Of a DNA stretch of 64,000 nt, positions 1 to 11,852 are shown piece by piece; position 1 is the first letter of the stretch; each line of letters starts with the position of its first letter. The DNA comes from Lanius collurio (Eukaryota; Chordata; Aves; Passeriformes; Laniidae): contig JACBWW010000008.1 of NCBI GenBank assembly GCA_020086605.1, positions 17,200,753 to 17,264,752 of the forward strand. Reading direction: 5' to 3'. The notes beneath the pieces were generated by a model. The model was given only the letters and a program-made list of their open reading frames with translations, did not search any database and had not been told where the DNA came from. The translations under genes were made by a program, and so were the position numbers.

Positions 1-3000
1 GGTTAATGAACAAGTAATCAATGTCTCTTTAGCACATAAAGTAGAACATTACTTAAAAAAGGGAGGTGAAAGGATTGTACTGAAGCATCACCTTAATACA
101 GATCCTGAAGAACATGAGACAAAAGTCCTGTAGTGGAAGGGGTGCCCTACATGCCAATTATAGTTGCAGGTCAACTTGATTGACAACAGTTCATTTCCAT
201 AGCAAAGTTAATCTTTATTAATGCAGTTGTCTCAACTCTTTTTAAATTCTAATGCATCTCTGGGTGGCATGTTTTCAGTTAGCTGATTAACATTTTTGCT
301 TACGAGCCTTCATATCTTTGCTATAAACACTGAAAGAAGATTCCAGGTCCCCCCCGTAAAGCAAATTTATGTTCCCATCATTTCTGGTACCTAGAAGCTT
401 CACATTAAATGTCACTAAGGGCTTATTAATTTAATGATTGAATTATTCTTTTAATGTAGATTTCACCATTAGAGACATCCTAAGCTTTTCAGTCACTTTG
501 GACTTATAACATAGATCAGGCTTTAAATTGCACTGGAATATCAGCAGTACTGCAACTGGTCAACCCTAATGAAGAAATAAAACATCACACTGATGCTGTC
601 ATAAACATTTTCTGTGGACTTTGTAGCTGACCTTAAGCACAGTAAAAATTGAATTCTCCTCCCACTGTAATTGTCAGTTGATGATGAAACACAATGAAGG
701 CATTCTTGTTAACAAACCAATCTTATTAACAAATCAGCCAAGTGTGCAGGATTTTTGATCACAGATAGAGACTTACGTAGTCCTAAACACAGGCAGTATC
801 ACACAAGACAATAGAGAACAGCATTTGTCCATGGTCTATCTGATCCTTAACTACTTAAAATGGCAATTCAGCACAGCTCATAAAATGGACTTGTTAAACC
901 CATAGATGTGTTGAGTTTCTTGAATGGACTATGCAAAGGGTTATCAGGTATGAAGGTTGTTGTTTAATGATATTTATTTGTAAACCTCACCAAAATTTTG
1001 TACATTACTATATTTTGAATATATTCTTTTAATTTGTATAATAGTTTTATTTTTGTTTAAAAAAAATAATATTCTCTTTTCAAAGTGACAATTTGCATAT
1101 ATGCATGAGACAGACTTTTGTGCCTTTGATGTTGGAATCCTTCTTATTGAAAACTATACAAGAATCTCATGCAATTTATTTTCAATACTCTTATAAAAAA
1201 TATTCAGGGTTCCTTCTATTACTTTTCCCTGAGAAAATCAGATATGCAATTTTCACACAACTCATTTGATGTTACAGAAATATTTAGTCCCTTCAAGTTC
1301 CTTGGTGCATGTGATAGCATATTTGAAATGGAAGTAGTGCAAAAAGATTGCTCTAGTGTTTACAAATCAAAGTGATGTTTAAGATGAGAGGTATTTTGCA
1401 AAATTGTCTCATCAGATTTTCTCCAAATGTACTTCCAACAACCCCCACTAAAATAATAAACTCCAGACTTTTTCCCATTTTTCCAAAACTTGTGTTCCAT
1501 CTGGCAATACACTCTGAAACATTTTCCAGCTAAAAATTAATTTTCATTTTGTGAAAGAAAATGAAGTGAGACGTGGCAAAAACTGGGACACAAATTGCTT
1601 TATCAGACCATCTAGACCCTTCTGAGAAATGAATAAGCTGAAGACATTCAGACATTTAAATGGTTATGGATAGAAAATGGAAGAGTAAGAGACACTGCTA
1701 AAACAGGTCTGTAAAGAGGACCAGCAAGGTCTCCCACTAAATCCTCCCACTGCCTCTCCCTCTTGCCATGTGTGAAATCTTACATTTTCATTTTTCTTCT
1801 AGCTGAGCCCTGCCTGTGGGCTGGCTCACCCAGCTGCAGTGCTGACGTGGGGTGACTGTGTCTGGCCTGACCAGATTTCACTTCTGAGCTAGAGATCCCA
1901 TCAAAGCTGTGAACGTTATGAATGGACAAAGTCACGTGGAGGAGGTCTTTAAGCACAGTGTTAGAGCCACTAGAAAAGCTATTATACACAGCTCTGAACT
2001 CAGCCTGTCATACCATAAACTTACTATTTTCATCAATGCATGATCTTTCCTCCTTAATCCTCTGTCTCACAGTGGATGGCCTTCTTTAGACCAGTGTTCA
2101 TTTTTATTCCTTATTTGACTTTCCTCCATTGCCACAGAGTGATTGCCACAGTGTCAGCTGGCATAGATCTTCTCAGTATTAAGGCTGAAGAAAACATTAC
2201 TTTGATGAGTTGCTGAGAGCTGGGGAGTGGGGTAACTAAAACCATCAGCTTCAGTTATGGCAGATCTGTTAAAAGAAACCAGGACTGGGCTTACTAGCCA
2301 CCCTCATAGCAACAGTGTGAGCTTAACTACTCAGTTGAGGCTGTGTACTATATTTAAGTAAAACTGGTTGCAGGTATTTAATATTGCCTTCCGTGATTCC
2401 TCATTCTTTTGAGGGAAAACTGTTGTAAAAACAGTACCAGTCAAGTACAGAATCAAATTTGCAGCAAGTCTGCAATTTTTCAAGTCTTTTTTGGCTCTCA
2501 GAAAATTCTTTTACATTCCTACCAAGATAAGTTACAAATCTATTGTCATGGTTGCTGCTGTCTTCCTCAAATAGTAAATACTTTGGCATTACGATCCCAA
2601 ATATCTAAGAGACGGCATATCTGATCTCCAGAATTCCCAACAGTGAGGTCCTCTCATGAATCATGACCACAGGTTCACCTTCTTGACAGCTTGTTCTGCA
2701 AGACAGGCTCTAATACACTTCTTCCAATAAAATGTTAAAAGATGAATGCCCACGAAGAGGCTTGGTCCATAATCCTTGTCACTTTGGCAAATATAGAATT
2801 AATGCCAAGTTTGATTCCCCTTTTACACATACACATGCTAAAAGAGATGTCCATATCCCATCCCAATCAAAGCCCATAAAACAGCCTATATTCATTACAT
2901 TTAAATTCCTTGTTTTCCACAAGATTTTGTATCTTACAGCATTCCTCCAATGCCAGTAGCAATTCTTATAGATACTATGTATTAACTTTTATGGAAGCTA

Positions 3001-3970
3001 ATATTAAGACTTTTATGGAAGTTAAGATTTTATGGAAGCTTCAGTTATTAATGCTTTAGGAGATTCTTAGATTTTTATTATCTACCAATCAGTGGTCCAG
3101 CAAATCCTGCAGCATCCCATGTGTGAAAAATGTATAGAGAGCTATAGAAAAATATTTTTGATAGTGTTTAAATAAGACATGGAAATAGGCAGGCCTTCTG
3201 TACACAGCTGCTAACACAGCATTTTATTAAAACAGTGGATCATAGTCTCTGGAAGCTGCTAAGCACTGTGTAGGATCCAGTCCCTTACCTCACTTGATGG
3301 TAATGTCAATGAACTTCAGATCAGCTCCTTGCTGAGTACTAGCAAAATTTAATGAGACTGATGCAAGTTACTTGTGTTTAGTGCCTGTCAAAACATGAAA
3401 GAAAAGAAAATAGAATGAGACAGAAAGTAAGAAATGAGTGAGTGAAAGAAAGATATGAAGAGGCACAATCTATGGCTGAAAAATGAATATGTGAAGCAAT
3501 GAAAAATGAGGAAAAAAATGTTTTCCTAACTTCTTCTGTTAATACTATGGCAGTGAGTAAGGTGTTAGAAAGAGATTAGAAACTAATACTCTCTTTCATG
3601 ATTCATCTTGCCTTGCATTTTCCCTGTCATTGCCCTGCTTACTTCACATCTGGTTCCACAGTTAATTAATTTTTGGTACTCACTCAATGAGTCTGTGATT
3701 CCTTTTGGTCTTCTTCTTACTTCAGAATTGATTTTTTGTCCACTTTACTCAGACTGCTCCTGGTGATTACAAGAAAGATCCACCAAGATTACGCTTCTGA
3801 GGCCAAAATGATCACATTACATACTCTCCCTGATTATTACAAAATGTCACTATTCTGCAGTTGATTCTAACCTAGTGCTAATCAACCTAACAACAACACA
3901 GAGAAATGAAAGGGGGATAAGCAAGTGTGACAATTTCAGCATGTGAGGCACTTAAATTCACCCATTCCAG
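1..3970. other. AT-rich non-coding sequence
   Basis: No gene or clear interspersed repeat is recognised. Open frames are at most about 75 codons, overlap on both strands and resemble no family I know. Around 2990-3045 the phrase TTTTATGGAAG recurs three times in a loose tandem array. From about 3388 to 3460 the plus strand is a purine-rich GA tract of low complexity. Confidence 0.6.
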
Positions 3971-4724
3971 TGTTATATATAAAATGCCAATTTAATCGAA
4001 TTAATAATTTGCATGAGCCAAAATATTAATATAAAAAATGAACAGAATTTATTTCACGATCAAATTAACAATTTTGGATAGCCACTTTCAAATGGCAGGG
4101 TCAAGCCTGGGTTCTTGACCCTGGGTGCCACATACACAGCCCTGAACACCAGCAGTTCAGGGTGGCAGTGCATACACTCGAGGTTTCTGAGTCCAGTTTT
4201 TATACTGTTTTTCTTGCCGCTGGTGAGAGAATCCTTTGTCTTTTTCATATTCATCTTGTCTTCTATGGTCCTCCAGTCCAGAGATCAGGGGTCTGTTCAG
4301 ATGTTGATGTTTCCAGGAACTCTCTTTGTATAATTGAAACAAAGAGTCTTGGGCAAGAGGTCCATTCTCCATCAGTATAGTCCAGGGAGGAACAGAAACT
4401 TAGTTGATCATATCTGTTGCTCCTTTCAGATGGAAAAATGATTCTCCAGGGGCAGAGTGGATTTGAGAAGGTTGATGTGCCAGATGGATATCTGGCTTCC
4501 CAATGATGGGTACTCAAAACCTCCTTTGTGAAGTTCTGCCTGTGCTTCAGATGCAAATGTTATCACTGAGAAGGGTAACCCGTGACTCTGGGTGGGCTAC
4601 CAGGGAACATGCCAAGGTACATTCCAAACATAACATCTTTGTACATGTACAGTCTAATATCCCTTATACTTAAATCGACCCAGATACCATTTAATTTATT
4701 ATGAATTTTGACTTATTTATAACA
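3971..4724 (-). mobile_element. Solo LTR, family B copy 1
   Basis: The segment begins TGTTATA and ends TATAACA, a perfect 7-bp terminal inverted repeat, and is flanked on both sides by CCAG, a 4-bp target duplication. It is homologous over its length to 28267-29072. Minus orientation follows from a TATA box (TATAAAAAC, plus positions near 4198-4206) and a downstream AATAAA (plus positions near 4048-4053). There is no internal retroviral sequence on either side, so this is a solo LTR left by recombination. A 4-bp duplication fits a gammaretrovirus-like (class I) integrase better than the 5 bp of ERVL or 6 bp of alpharetroviruses. Several 60-100 codon frames lie inside it on both strands and are by-products of LTR sequence. 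I do not know a family name. Confidence 0.88.
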
Positions 4725-5560
4725 CCAGGTCCACATATTTTAACTTTATTGCTTACTCATCAGATCCACAAAGCAGTATGGGGTCACAGAAAGCAGAGAG
4801 GATGAGGGAAAAGTGGTGAGACAGAGACCCAGGGTGACAAACAGAGCTGATACTCAGGCCTTAATCAGCTTCTTGAGAAAGAGTCTTTGCAACTCCCATC
4901 ACCAAATCCATATTATTACCTCTCCCATTGACATTGTCAGAAAAAGAGCTGCTCTTGTTTTTCCTGGCACAATAGCAATAATGGGCAGTTTAAATTCCAA
5001 ACAGGAGAGGGTGAAAAAAGGAAATGAGAAAAGTAGTGTAAAGTATATGCAAGCTGTTGGCAACTAAAAAACTATGCAAGCAACTGGCCTTGAAGTCTTC
5101 TCAAATGAAGCCTTGTTCATGTGATATGAAGAGCTTCTGTCTGACTATGACTCATTTCAGATCTGTAAGTAGTCACGCTACTCTAATTCTCAATAGGTGT
5201 CAAGGCACAGCATGAGGCAATCCCGGCAGATCTTTTTACATCTCAGCATAAAAAGAAAAGGAATTTGTACCAGCTGATGGTGGGCTACTATGAAGGTTAA
5301 AGGCTTCTCTTTGCATGAACAGTGTTCTGGTTGTAAACAGACATTGAAACCACTTCTCAGCTACCAGTCAGTTTACCTTTTCAGACAGAACTCTTTAAGT
5401 TTCTCACATGCACAAATTTTTCTGTATCACAAACTGCATGCAGATTACCATGAGTCTATGTTAATTAGTCCTCAGTAACTAAGTGAAGTTAGTTCCATCA
5501 TTTCCACAGGCTTAATAACATTTTATGCAACATCTCTTTTGGTTTTTTTTTTCCTCACAG
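4725..5560. other. Non-coding spacer
   Basis: Nothing recognisable apart from the CCAG target duplication at its left edge. The longest open frame (84 codons at 4813-5067) has no family resemblance I can see. Confidence 0.5.
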
Positions 5561-6207
5561 TGTGTGGAAAAATCCATCATGCCTTTTTGAACTATCACAG
5601 TACTACAGGGTCTTGGGGTATATGATGCTGTATCCCTTATCGCCTACTTATTGCCCAGACATGAATGCTGTAACTTTCTGTGCCTTTAAGCCAGATCAGA
5701 GAAGGAGGAAGAGAAAGGCACTGGAATTCCTTTGGCAGCTGTGTTCAAAAATGCAGATAACTCTTGCCTCAGCTCCTGGCTCTGCAGCAGGGAAGAGAGT
5801 TGCATTCCTGTGCTTTTTAGCTAGATTCATTTAGCCGAGGTAAGAATTTTTCCTGGAACTGTGGCTTCTTCTTTTTCTCCAGGAACTGTTCAGCTTTGCT
5901 CTGGTCCAGAACACCATCACTGGGAGGCCCCACACCATGGCCCAGAGGGCCCCATGCCACACTGCAGCTCTGGAGAGAGCAGAGCCACACCCACAGAAAG
6001 GACTCTGAACCTACCAGGTCTTCTCCACAGCGAGAGGTTTTATTATTTAACATTATTCATTCTCTAGTGCCTGTGTGCACCCTGCTTGTTAAATAAACAG
6101 CTTTTTTTTTCACTTTCCTCCAAGAAATTTCTTTCCTAACCTGATGAGGGAGGGCTGCTGAAACCTGCCATCAGAAGTTTCCTCGTAATTTGTCTCAAAG
6201 TGAGACA
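5561..6207 (+). mobile_element. ERVL-type LTR
   Basis: The 3' part (about 6060-6190) has a structure I recognise from avian ERVL LTRs: GTTAAATAAACAG with AATAAA at 6092-6097, a T-run, then a CACTTTCCTCCAAG segment and a GGGAGGG motif before the end. The 5' edge is placed at TGTGTGG and the 3' edge at GAGACA. Both are estimates, because no target duplication matches at these edges. No retroviral gene follows, so this is a solo or fragmentary LTR. The open frames inside (up to 90 codons) are not retroviral genes. Confidence 0.6.
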
Positions 6208-6258
6208 ACAATGACAACAACAACAATAATAATAATGATAATGATGATAATAATAATA
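6205..6258. repeat. Trinucleotide microsatellite
   Basis: Mixed CAA, TAA and TGA triplets in an uninterrupted run of about 50 bp, directly abutting the 3' edge of the preceding LTR. Confidence 0.9.
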
Positions 6259-9200
6259 TCTTAATATCTGAAACCCAGAGTTTATGCTGAACATGACATA
6301 ATTACAGCAAAGATTACAGAAGGAGTTCATGGTTGTATTAAAAATTTAGCACACAAAATTGTAAGAATTAGGATCTTATAATTTTGTAATATGCTGACCT
6401 TATAGTCATAACTGTTGATTTTGCAGATACAAATTTCAGACAAGAGAGGTTATTATTTACTCAGGGTGTATATTTGGTACAAATATATAGTTTTGGATAC
6501 AGTATTCCTACTGATTTTCTGGGAGAACACCCATAACCTGTGCAGTAAATCCATCTATAATAGATGTTATAGAGTAATTATTTGCAGTGGTTTTCTAGTA
6601 GAATGCAGTAAGCACATTTAGAGATTAGAACAAAAAATATCATCTGATCATGTTTTTCTAAAATTTAACCATGGAAAACACATATATAGGTTTTAGACCA
6701 GCATTAATTTATTTTACTAACATTCTTCTGTGGCAGTTGAAAAAGACAAAAAAAATATATAAAAGTAAGAATAGATGCTGACTGTACATGACAGATTTTA
6801 CTCACTGATTAGAAATTTAATTTCTAATAGATTGGTTCAGTTGGAAGAGATCTGCAACAACCATCTAGTCCAACTGCGTGATCACTTCTATATATATTAT
6901 GGAAACACATTAAACATCCAAAAAGATGGAAACACCAGGCAACATCAACAGAATACTTAAAACTGAAATAAAGAAATCAAAAAAAGGGGTGCCACCTTGA
7001 ATTTCATGAAAAGAAACACAGATTGGACTTCTTGGAAAATCATTCTTTCCTGAAAATGAAAATTTTAGGATCATTTGCACCCTCCAAAATGTCTTGCAGG
7101 CCCCCACACACATTTCAAATGTATCCTAGAAAAAAAATTCAAGTGAAACTGTTTAGTTGGTCACTGGGTACCAGCAGGCAGCTTCGTTCTACAGTCAATC
7201 CAGCTCCCAGACGATGGCTGGGGAAGAGGAACATTCTCACACCTTCAGCAGCCAGACAAGAACCAATAACCAGCTTCTGACTGGTATTTGACTCCTCAGT
7301 TACTGCTGGTATCTATTTGTGTGACAGCAACATTTTGGGGGTTTTAATTAATTAATCTGTGAATAAAAAAAAAAAAAAGGAAGCTCAGTTCCTCTGGCTC
7401 TTGGCCCCAGCTACGAGTCATAGCAAGGTATTAATTATTTAAAGCAAAACTCTTTGCTGTTATTGTAAATATCTCTCAGATTTTTTTCCCACATGTTTAT
7501 TTTTTGACAAATTAATAAAAATAGACTGCTGATTATTTAAAATATGAGCACGGAAGTGCTGCTGCTTTGATGAGTCAGCCACACATAAAGAAGCTAATAC
7601 CATTTTGGCTAGAAAATGAAGAGGTGAGATTAGAGACCAAAATAGTATCTGTAATCTCATTTTTCACTGAAAGAGTGTATGTATTTGAAGTCTTAGATAT
7701 GATCTTTTTTCTTTAATTATTGTTCTAAAACACTTTAAAAGCTAAAAAAGGCATATGATTCTCATAAATATGCAGAATTGCAAGCAAATGAAAGTTTAAA
7801 ATCTCCGAAACTTGAAAGCCTTTTTCACGGATTGGCAGAACAATACAAATGATAAGTAAACTTTATAAAGGTTAAAGATCACTTAGATTTGTCTTCCCTT
7901 TGAATGCCTATCCTGGAAAAGGTTCAGCAATAATCTCTGATCTACAGGAGTATTTCCGGAAGATGAGAACCAGCAGAAGATTTTAGGGTCTAAAACAAAG
8001 CAGAAAAGAAGAAGTGCTTACAAAATATGAACATGACAGCAAAAAACAAAACCAGGTAACAATATTATCTTTTGTAAAATATCCATGGATGATATTAAAA
8101 TTTAAGTATCAAGTTTTATTTTTCCATATTAGTACCTTTTCAAGTCTATACACACAGTGGACTATGCTTTTACATTTAAATTTTTATTCCACTGTAATCT
8201 ATAAAGAAAACAAAGTTAGATGTTACAAGCATTTACATTCAAATCAGGCGTACCTACAGGGTTTTTTTTACTAAAACTGGACAATCAATTTTAGAAAAAA
8301 ATAGTCTGGATTTTACATAACCCATCCAAAATGTTCTCCTTTCCCACTGCAAACCTCAACAATTCCTATTTGAGTAGATAAACATTCAGTATAAAATGTG
8401 AGGGAGATCAGTAGACTGCAAAATAGGTACTGAGTAATATACAAAGATATATTCAGGCAATTATTAAATTTCTTGGGCCTGGTTTAGAGCATCTTAACTC
8501 TGCCTCTTGGATTTGCAGAATATCTTAACAGATTTCCAACTTTATTTTCCCAGAATTCAAGCTTCTCAACTGAATATTCTGGTACAATAAACACATCTAT
8601 AGCAGTGTCTCAGCTGCAAATATAATCTAAGAAAGAAAAATTGTATAACTGAATGGCATATAACTGAGTAGTGCAAACTGCCTCTAAAACTTTATTACTA
8701 GAGCAATTTAAAGGAAAAATTACTGATTGAGTGTTTCAGACTTTTATAACTATTCAAAATTTATTTAATAATCTCTAATATTCTTCAAAGTGAGCAACTT
8801 TAACCCTGGCCTAGATCACTGTACATCAGCTTTAAGGAACATTTCCTGTCAAAGTGTTTTATGAATTTGGTGACTGTTACAAGAACATACATCTTAGCAC
8901 TAGCCAATTGTAATGTAAAAAAAAATAGTTGAGATTCAGCTTTAATGCATGAACATGATGGAGAATTTTCAATGGTTGTGCCAGATAAAAAATAATGCAC
9001 CAAATTAATTTGAGTGAAAAAGCCCAGATTTTGACTAAGCCTGCTTTAGGCAGTGGTGAACTATAGCTACATGTTTACAGGGCTACCCCAGCTTTATCTT
9101 ACCTTCTTTTCCCCTGACACAGTTATTGTGCCAGTGTAACCACTTACTTGACAGCAGAGGTGAATCTCAGAATCAGGAATTCTCTCTTTTCCAGTGGTCC

Positions 9201-10039
9201 ATGACCGAAGTGGATTATCTTCTACTGCAGCCCCAGCACCTGTATGTACAGCCTAGATCATGAAAACAGACCAAATAAAGCTGTCCTCATTTTTTTTATA
9301 GCTCTCTATTCACTGTATGCTTAATAACAATAGCTTAACAACATTATTTCATAACCCAAGGACAACCAACAATACCCTTGAATTTTTAATAGGCTTTGTC
9401 TTCAAACAGAGATGTTTCTCAACATCAGTTACACCTCTTGTTGCAATTCTTATACCTGGAGAATCAGCTTCCCACATTCTTACTGGATTTAAGGTAGATT
9501 TCAGCAAATTCTGCTAAGGGTGAAAAATCAGACACCATTAAAATTACTCTTTCCAACCCTAGTTCCTGGCTCTGATAATGAGAGGAGACTCTGTCATGTA
9601 AAAATGATGCAGAAAGGATGTTTAAAGACAAGTTTATTTGCACTCTTGTGTTCTCTTCCTTTAAATGGGAATAACCCTATTAATTTTCCATGGTGATACC
9701 AAGATTAAATTTATTGAGGTGGATGACCAGGAGAATTTAATTAGAAGTCACACTGCAATAAAGCAAAACAATAGTTATCTTGGACTGGAGTTATGATTGC
9801 AATTAATCTTCAATGACTCTGCTCTCTAATAAGCACTGCATCTTTCAGCTGCTCAAAGCATAATACCTTTGCAACAGAAATGCGTTTTTTTTAAAGCACA
9901 GATTCCTGCTAGGGTAGTTCAAGACTTCATTTTGTGTAACATTTTTACATATTTCTTAAGAAGAAGGTAAATCAAGATTTGTGTTCTGCACAATTCTTAA
10001 GGACTTTGTTCTAGATCCACTTAGTTCTAGGTCCAGCGT
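6259..10039. other. AT-rich non-coding sequence
   Basis: Apart from a small CR1 scrap at 6820-6890, this stretch shows no gene or recognisable element. A GAATAAA directly followed by an A-run near 7361-7378 could be the tail of an old retrocopy, but the sequence before it matches nothing I know. Confidence 0.5.
6820..6890 (-). repeat. CR1 3'-end fragment
   Basis: Read on the plus strand, GGTTCAGTTGGAAGAGATCT followed by CATCTAGTCCAACTGCGTGA is the reverse complement of the conserved CR1 3' region. Only about 70 bp survive. Confidence 0.6.
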
Positions 10040-11852
10040 GTAGATTAGCAAAACTAGGCAAGATCAATCCTACTGAAGCTGGCACTGAACCTGGCAGGGG
10101 ATGCAAAGTATCACAGGAAGGGCTTCTACAGGTATGTTAGTCAGAAAAGGAAGGTGAAAGAACATGTACCACCCAATAAGCAATGCTGGTAAATTGGTAG
10201 AGATAAAAGAAGACTGAGGTACTCAATAATTGTTTTTTGCCTCAGTCTTCAATGGCAATCTCTCTTCCCATACCTCATGAATGGATGGACAGCAGGTCGG
10301 GGACTGGAGAAGCAAAGTCCCTCTTAGTGGAAGTAAAGATCAGGTTCATGACCATCTGAGGAACTTGAGCATACATGAGTCTATGTGATCGGGTGAAATA
10401 CATCCCAGTGTCCTCAGGAAATTGGATAATGTAGTTCCCAAGCCACTCTCCATGATATTAGAAAATTTGTGGCAGTCAGGAGAACTCCCCGGTGATAAGG
10501 GGAAACATTGTACCCATCTTTAAAAAGCATAGAAAGGAGAATACCATGAACTACCAACCTGCAGCCTCACCTCTGTGCCTGGGAAGAGGATAGAACAGAT
10601 CTTTCTAGAAGTTGTGCTAAGGCTGATGGAGGACAGGGATGTGACAGCCAGGGACAGGTCTTGTCTGACCAACCCAGTGGCCTTCTATGTTTGGGTGACT
10701 CCATCAGTGGACAAGTGAAGGGCTACAGATCTCATTTATCTGGACTCTCCTAAAGCTTTTGACACAGTCCCCCACAACATCCTTCTCTCCAAATTGGAGA
10801 GATGGATTCAATGGGCTGTTAGGTGAAAAAAAAAGTGGTTGGATGGTCACATCCAGAAGGTAGTGGTCAATGACTCAGGGTGGACATCACTGACAAGTGG
10901 TTTCCCTTGGGGCTCTCTACTGGGACCAGAGTTATTCAATATCTTCATCAATGACAGAGACAAAGGGATCAAATGCATCCACAGCAGATTTGCAGGTGGC
11001 CCCAAGCTGAGTGGTGCAGTTGACACACCTGAAGGATGGGGTGCCATCCAGAGAGACCTGGACAAGCTGGAGAAGTGACCCATGGGAACCTCATGAGGTT
11101 TAACAAGTCCAGGTGCGGGTGCTGCACCTGGGTCAGAGTAAACCCCAGTATCAATCCAGGCTGGGGATGAACAGATCAGAGCAGCCCTGCCCAGAAGGAC
11201 TTTGGGGTGCTGGTGGGTGAGAGGCTGGACATGACCCAGCCATGGGCACTCCCAGCCCAGAGAGCCAAACGTGTCCTGGGCTGCATCCAAAGCAGCGCGG
11301 CCAGCGGGGCCAGGGAGGGGATTCTGCCCCTCTGCTCTGCTGAGACCCCACCTGCAGTGCTGCATCCAGCTCTGGGGTCCCAGCACAGGAAGGACATGGA
11401 ACTGCTGGAGTAGCAGAAACAGAAAAATAATCAGAGGGGTAGAACCTCTCTCCTAGGAGGAAAGGCTGAAAGAATTGGGATTGTTCAGCCTGGAAAGAAA
11501 GTCTTCAGGGTGATCTAATTGCGGGCTTGCAGAAACTGAAGAGAATCTGTGATGAAGATGGAGAGAGACTATTTACAAGAGTGACAGAACAACAGGGAAT
11601 CAGTTTAAACTGAAAGAGAGTGGGTTTAGATTAGGTATTAGAAAAAAAATTCTTGACTGTGAGGATGCTGAGGCACTGGAACAGGTTGACCAGAGAAGCT
11701 GTGGACACTCCATCCCTGGAGGTGTTCAACGCCAGGTTGGATGAGGCTATGAATGACCTGGTCTGGTGGAAAGTTTCCCAGCCCATGGCAGGAAGGTTGG
11801 AAGGAGATGATCTTTAAGGTCTTTTCCAACCCAAGCCATTCTATGATCCTAC
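10040..11852 (+). mobile_element. CR1 LINE, 5'-truncated and degraded
   Basis: Chicken-repeat-1 non-LTR retrotransposon. It starts inside the reverse transcriptase region (a GGGGATGCAAAG... segment and CAGAAAAGGAAGGTGAAAGA near 10095-10165) and runs to the canonical 3' end, where TTCCAACCCAAGCCATTCTATGAT is recognisable near 11824-11848. The best remaining frame is 10839-11078, with the RT motifs [20 protein letters not shown] and, downstream, the position normally occupied by the F-A-D-D catalytic box. That box here reads FAGGPKL, so both catalytic aspartates are gone. Many other stops and shifts break the frame. The 179-codon frame on the opposite strand (10847-11386) is an antisense shadow. 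The element is a dead copy. Confidence 0.92.
10839..11078 (+). pseudogene. CR1 reverse transcriptase fragment
   Basis: A 79-codon remnant of CR1 ORF2. It holds the RT palm region with [11 protein letters not shown] (the usual form has V in place of E) and the DTPEG...IQRDLDKLE block that follows the active site. The YADD/FADD equivalent is FAGGP, so the metal-binding aspartates are lost. The frame is broken on both sides. It has no function as a polymerase. Confidence 0.88.

Noticed and set aside
4263..4556. 97-codon minus-strand open frame
   Set aside because: Falls in the U3 of a solo LTR. The homologous copy at 28.3-28.9 kb does not keep the same frame over that span.
10847..11386. 179-codon minus-strand open frame
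   Set aside because: Antisense shadow of CR1 reverse transcriptase sequence.
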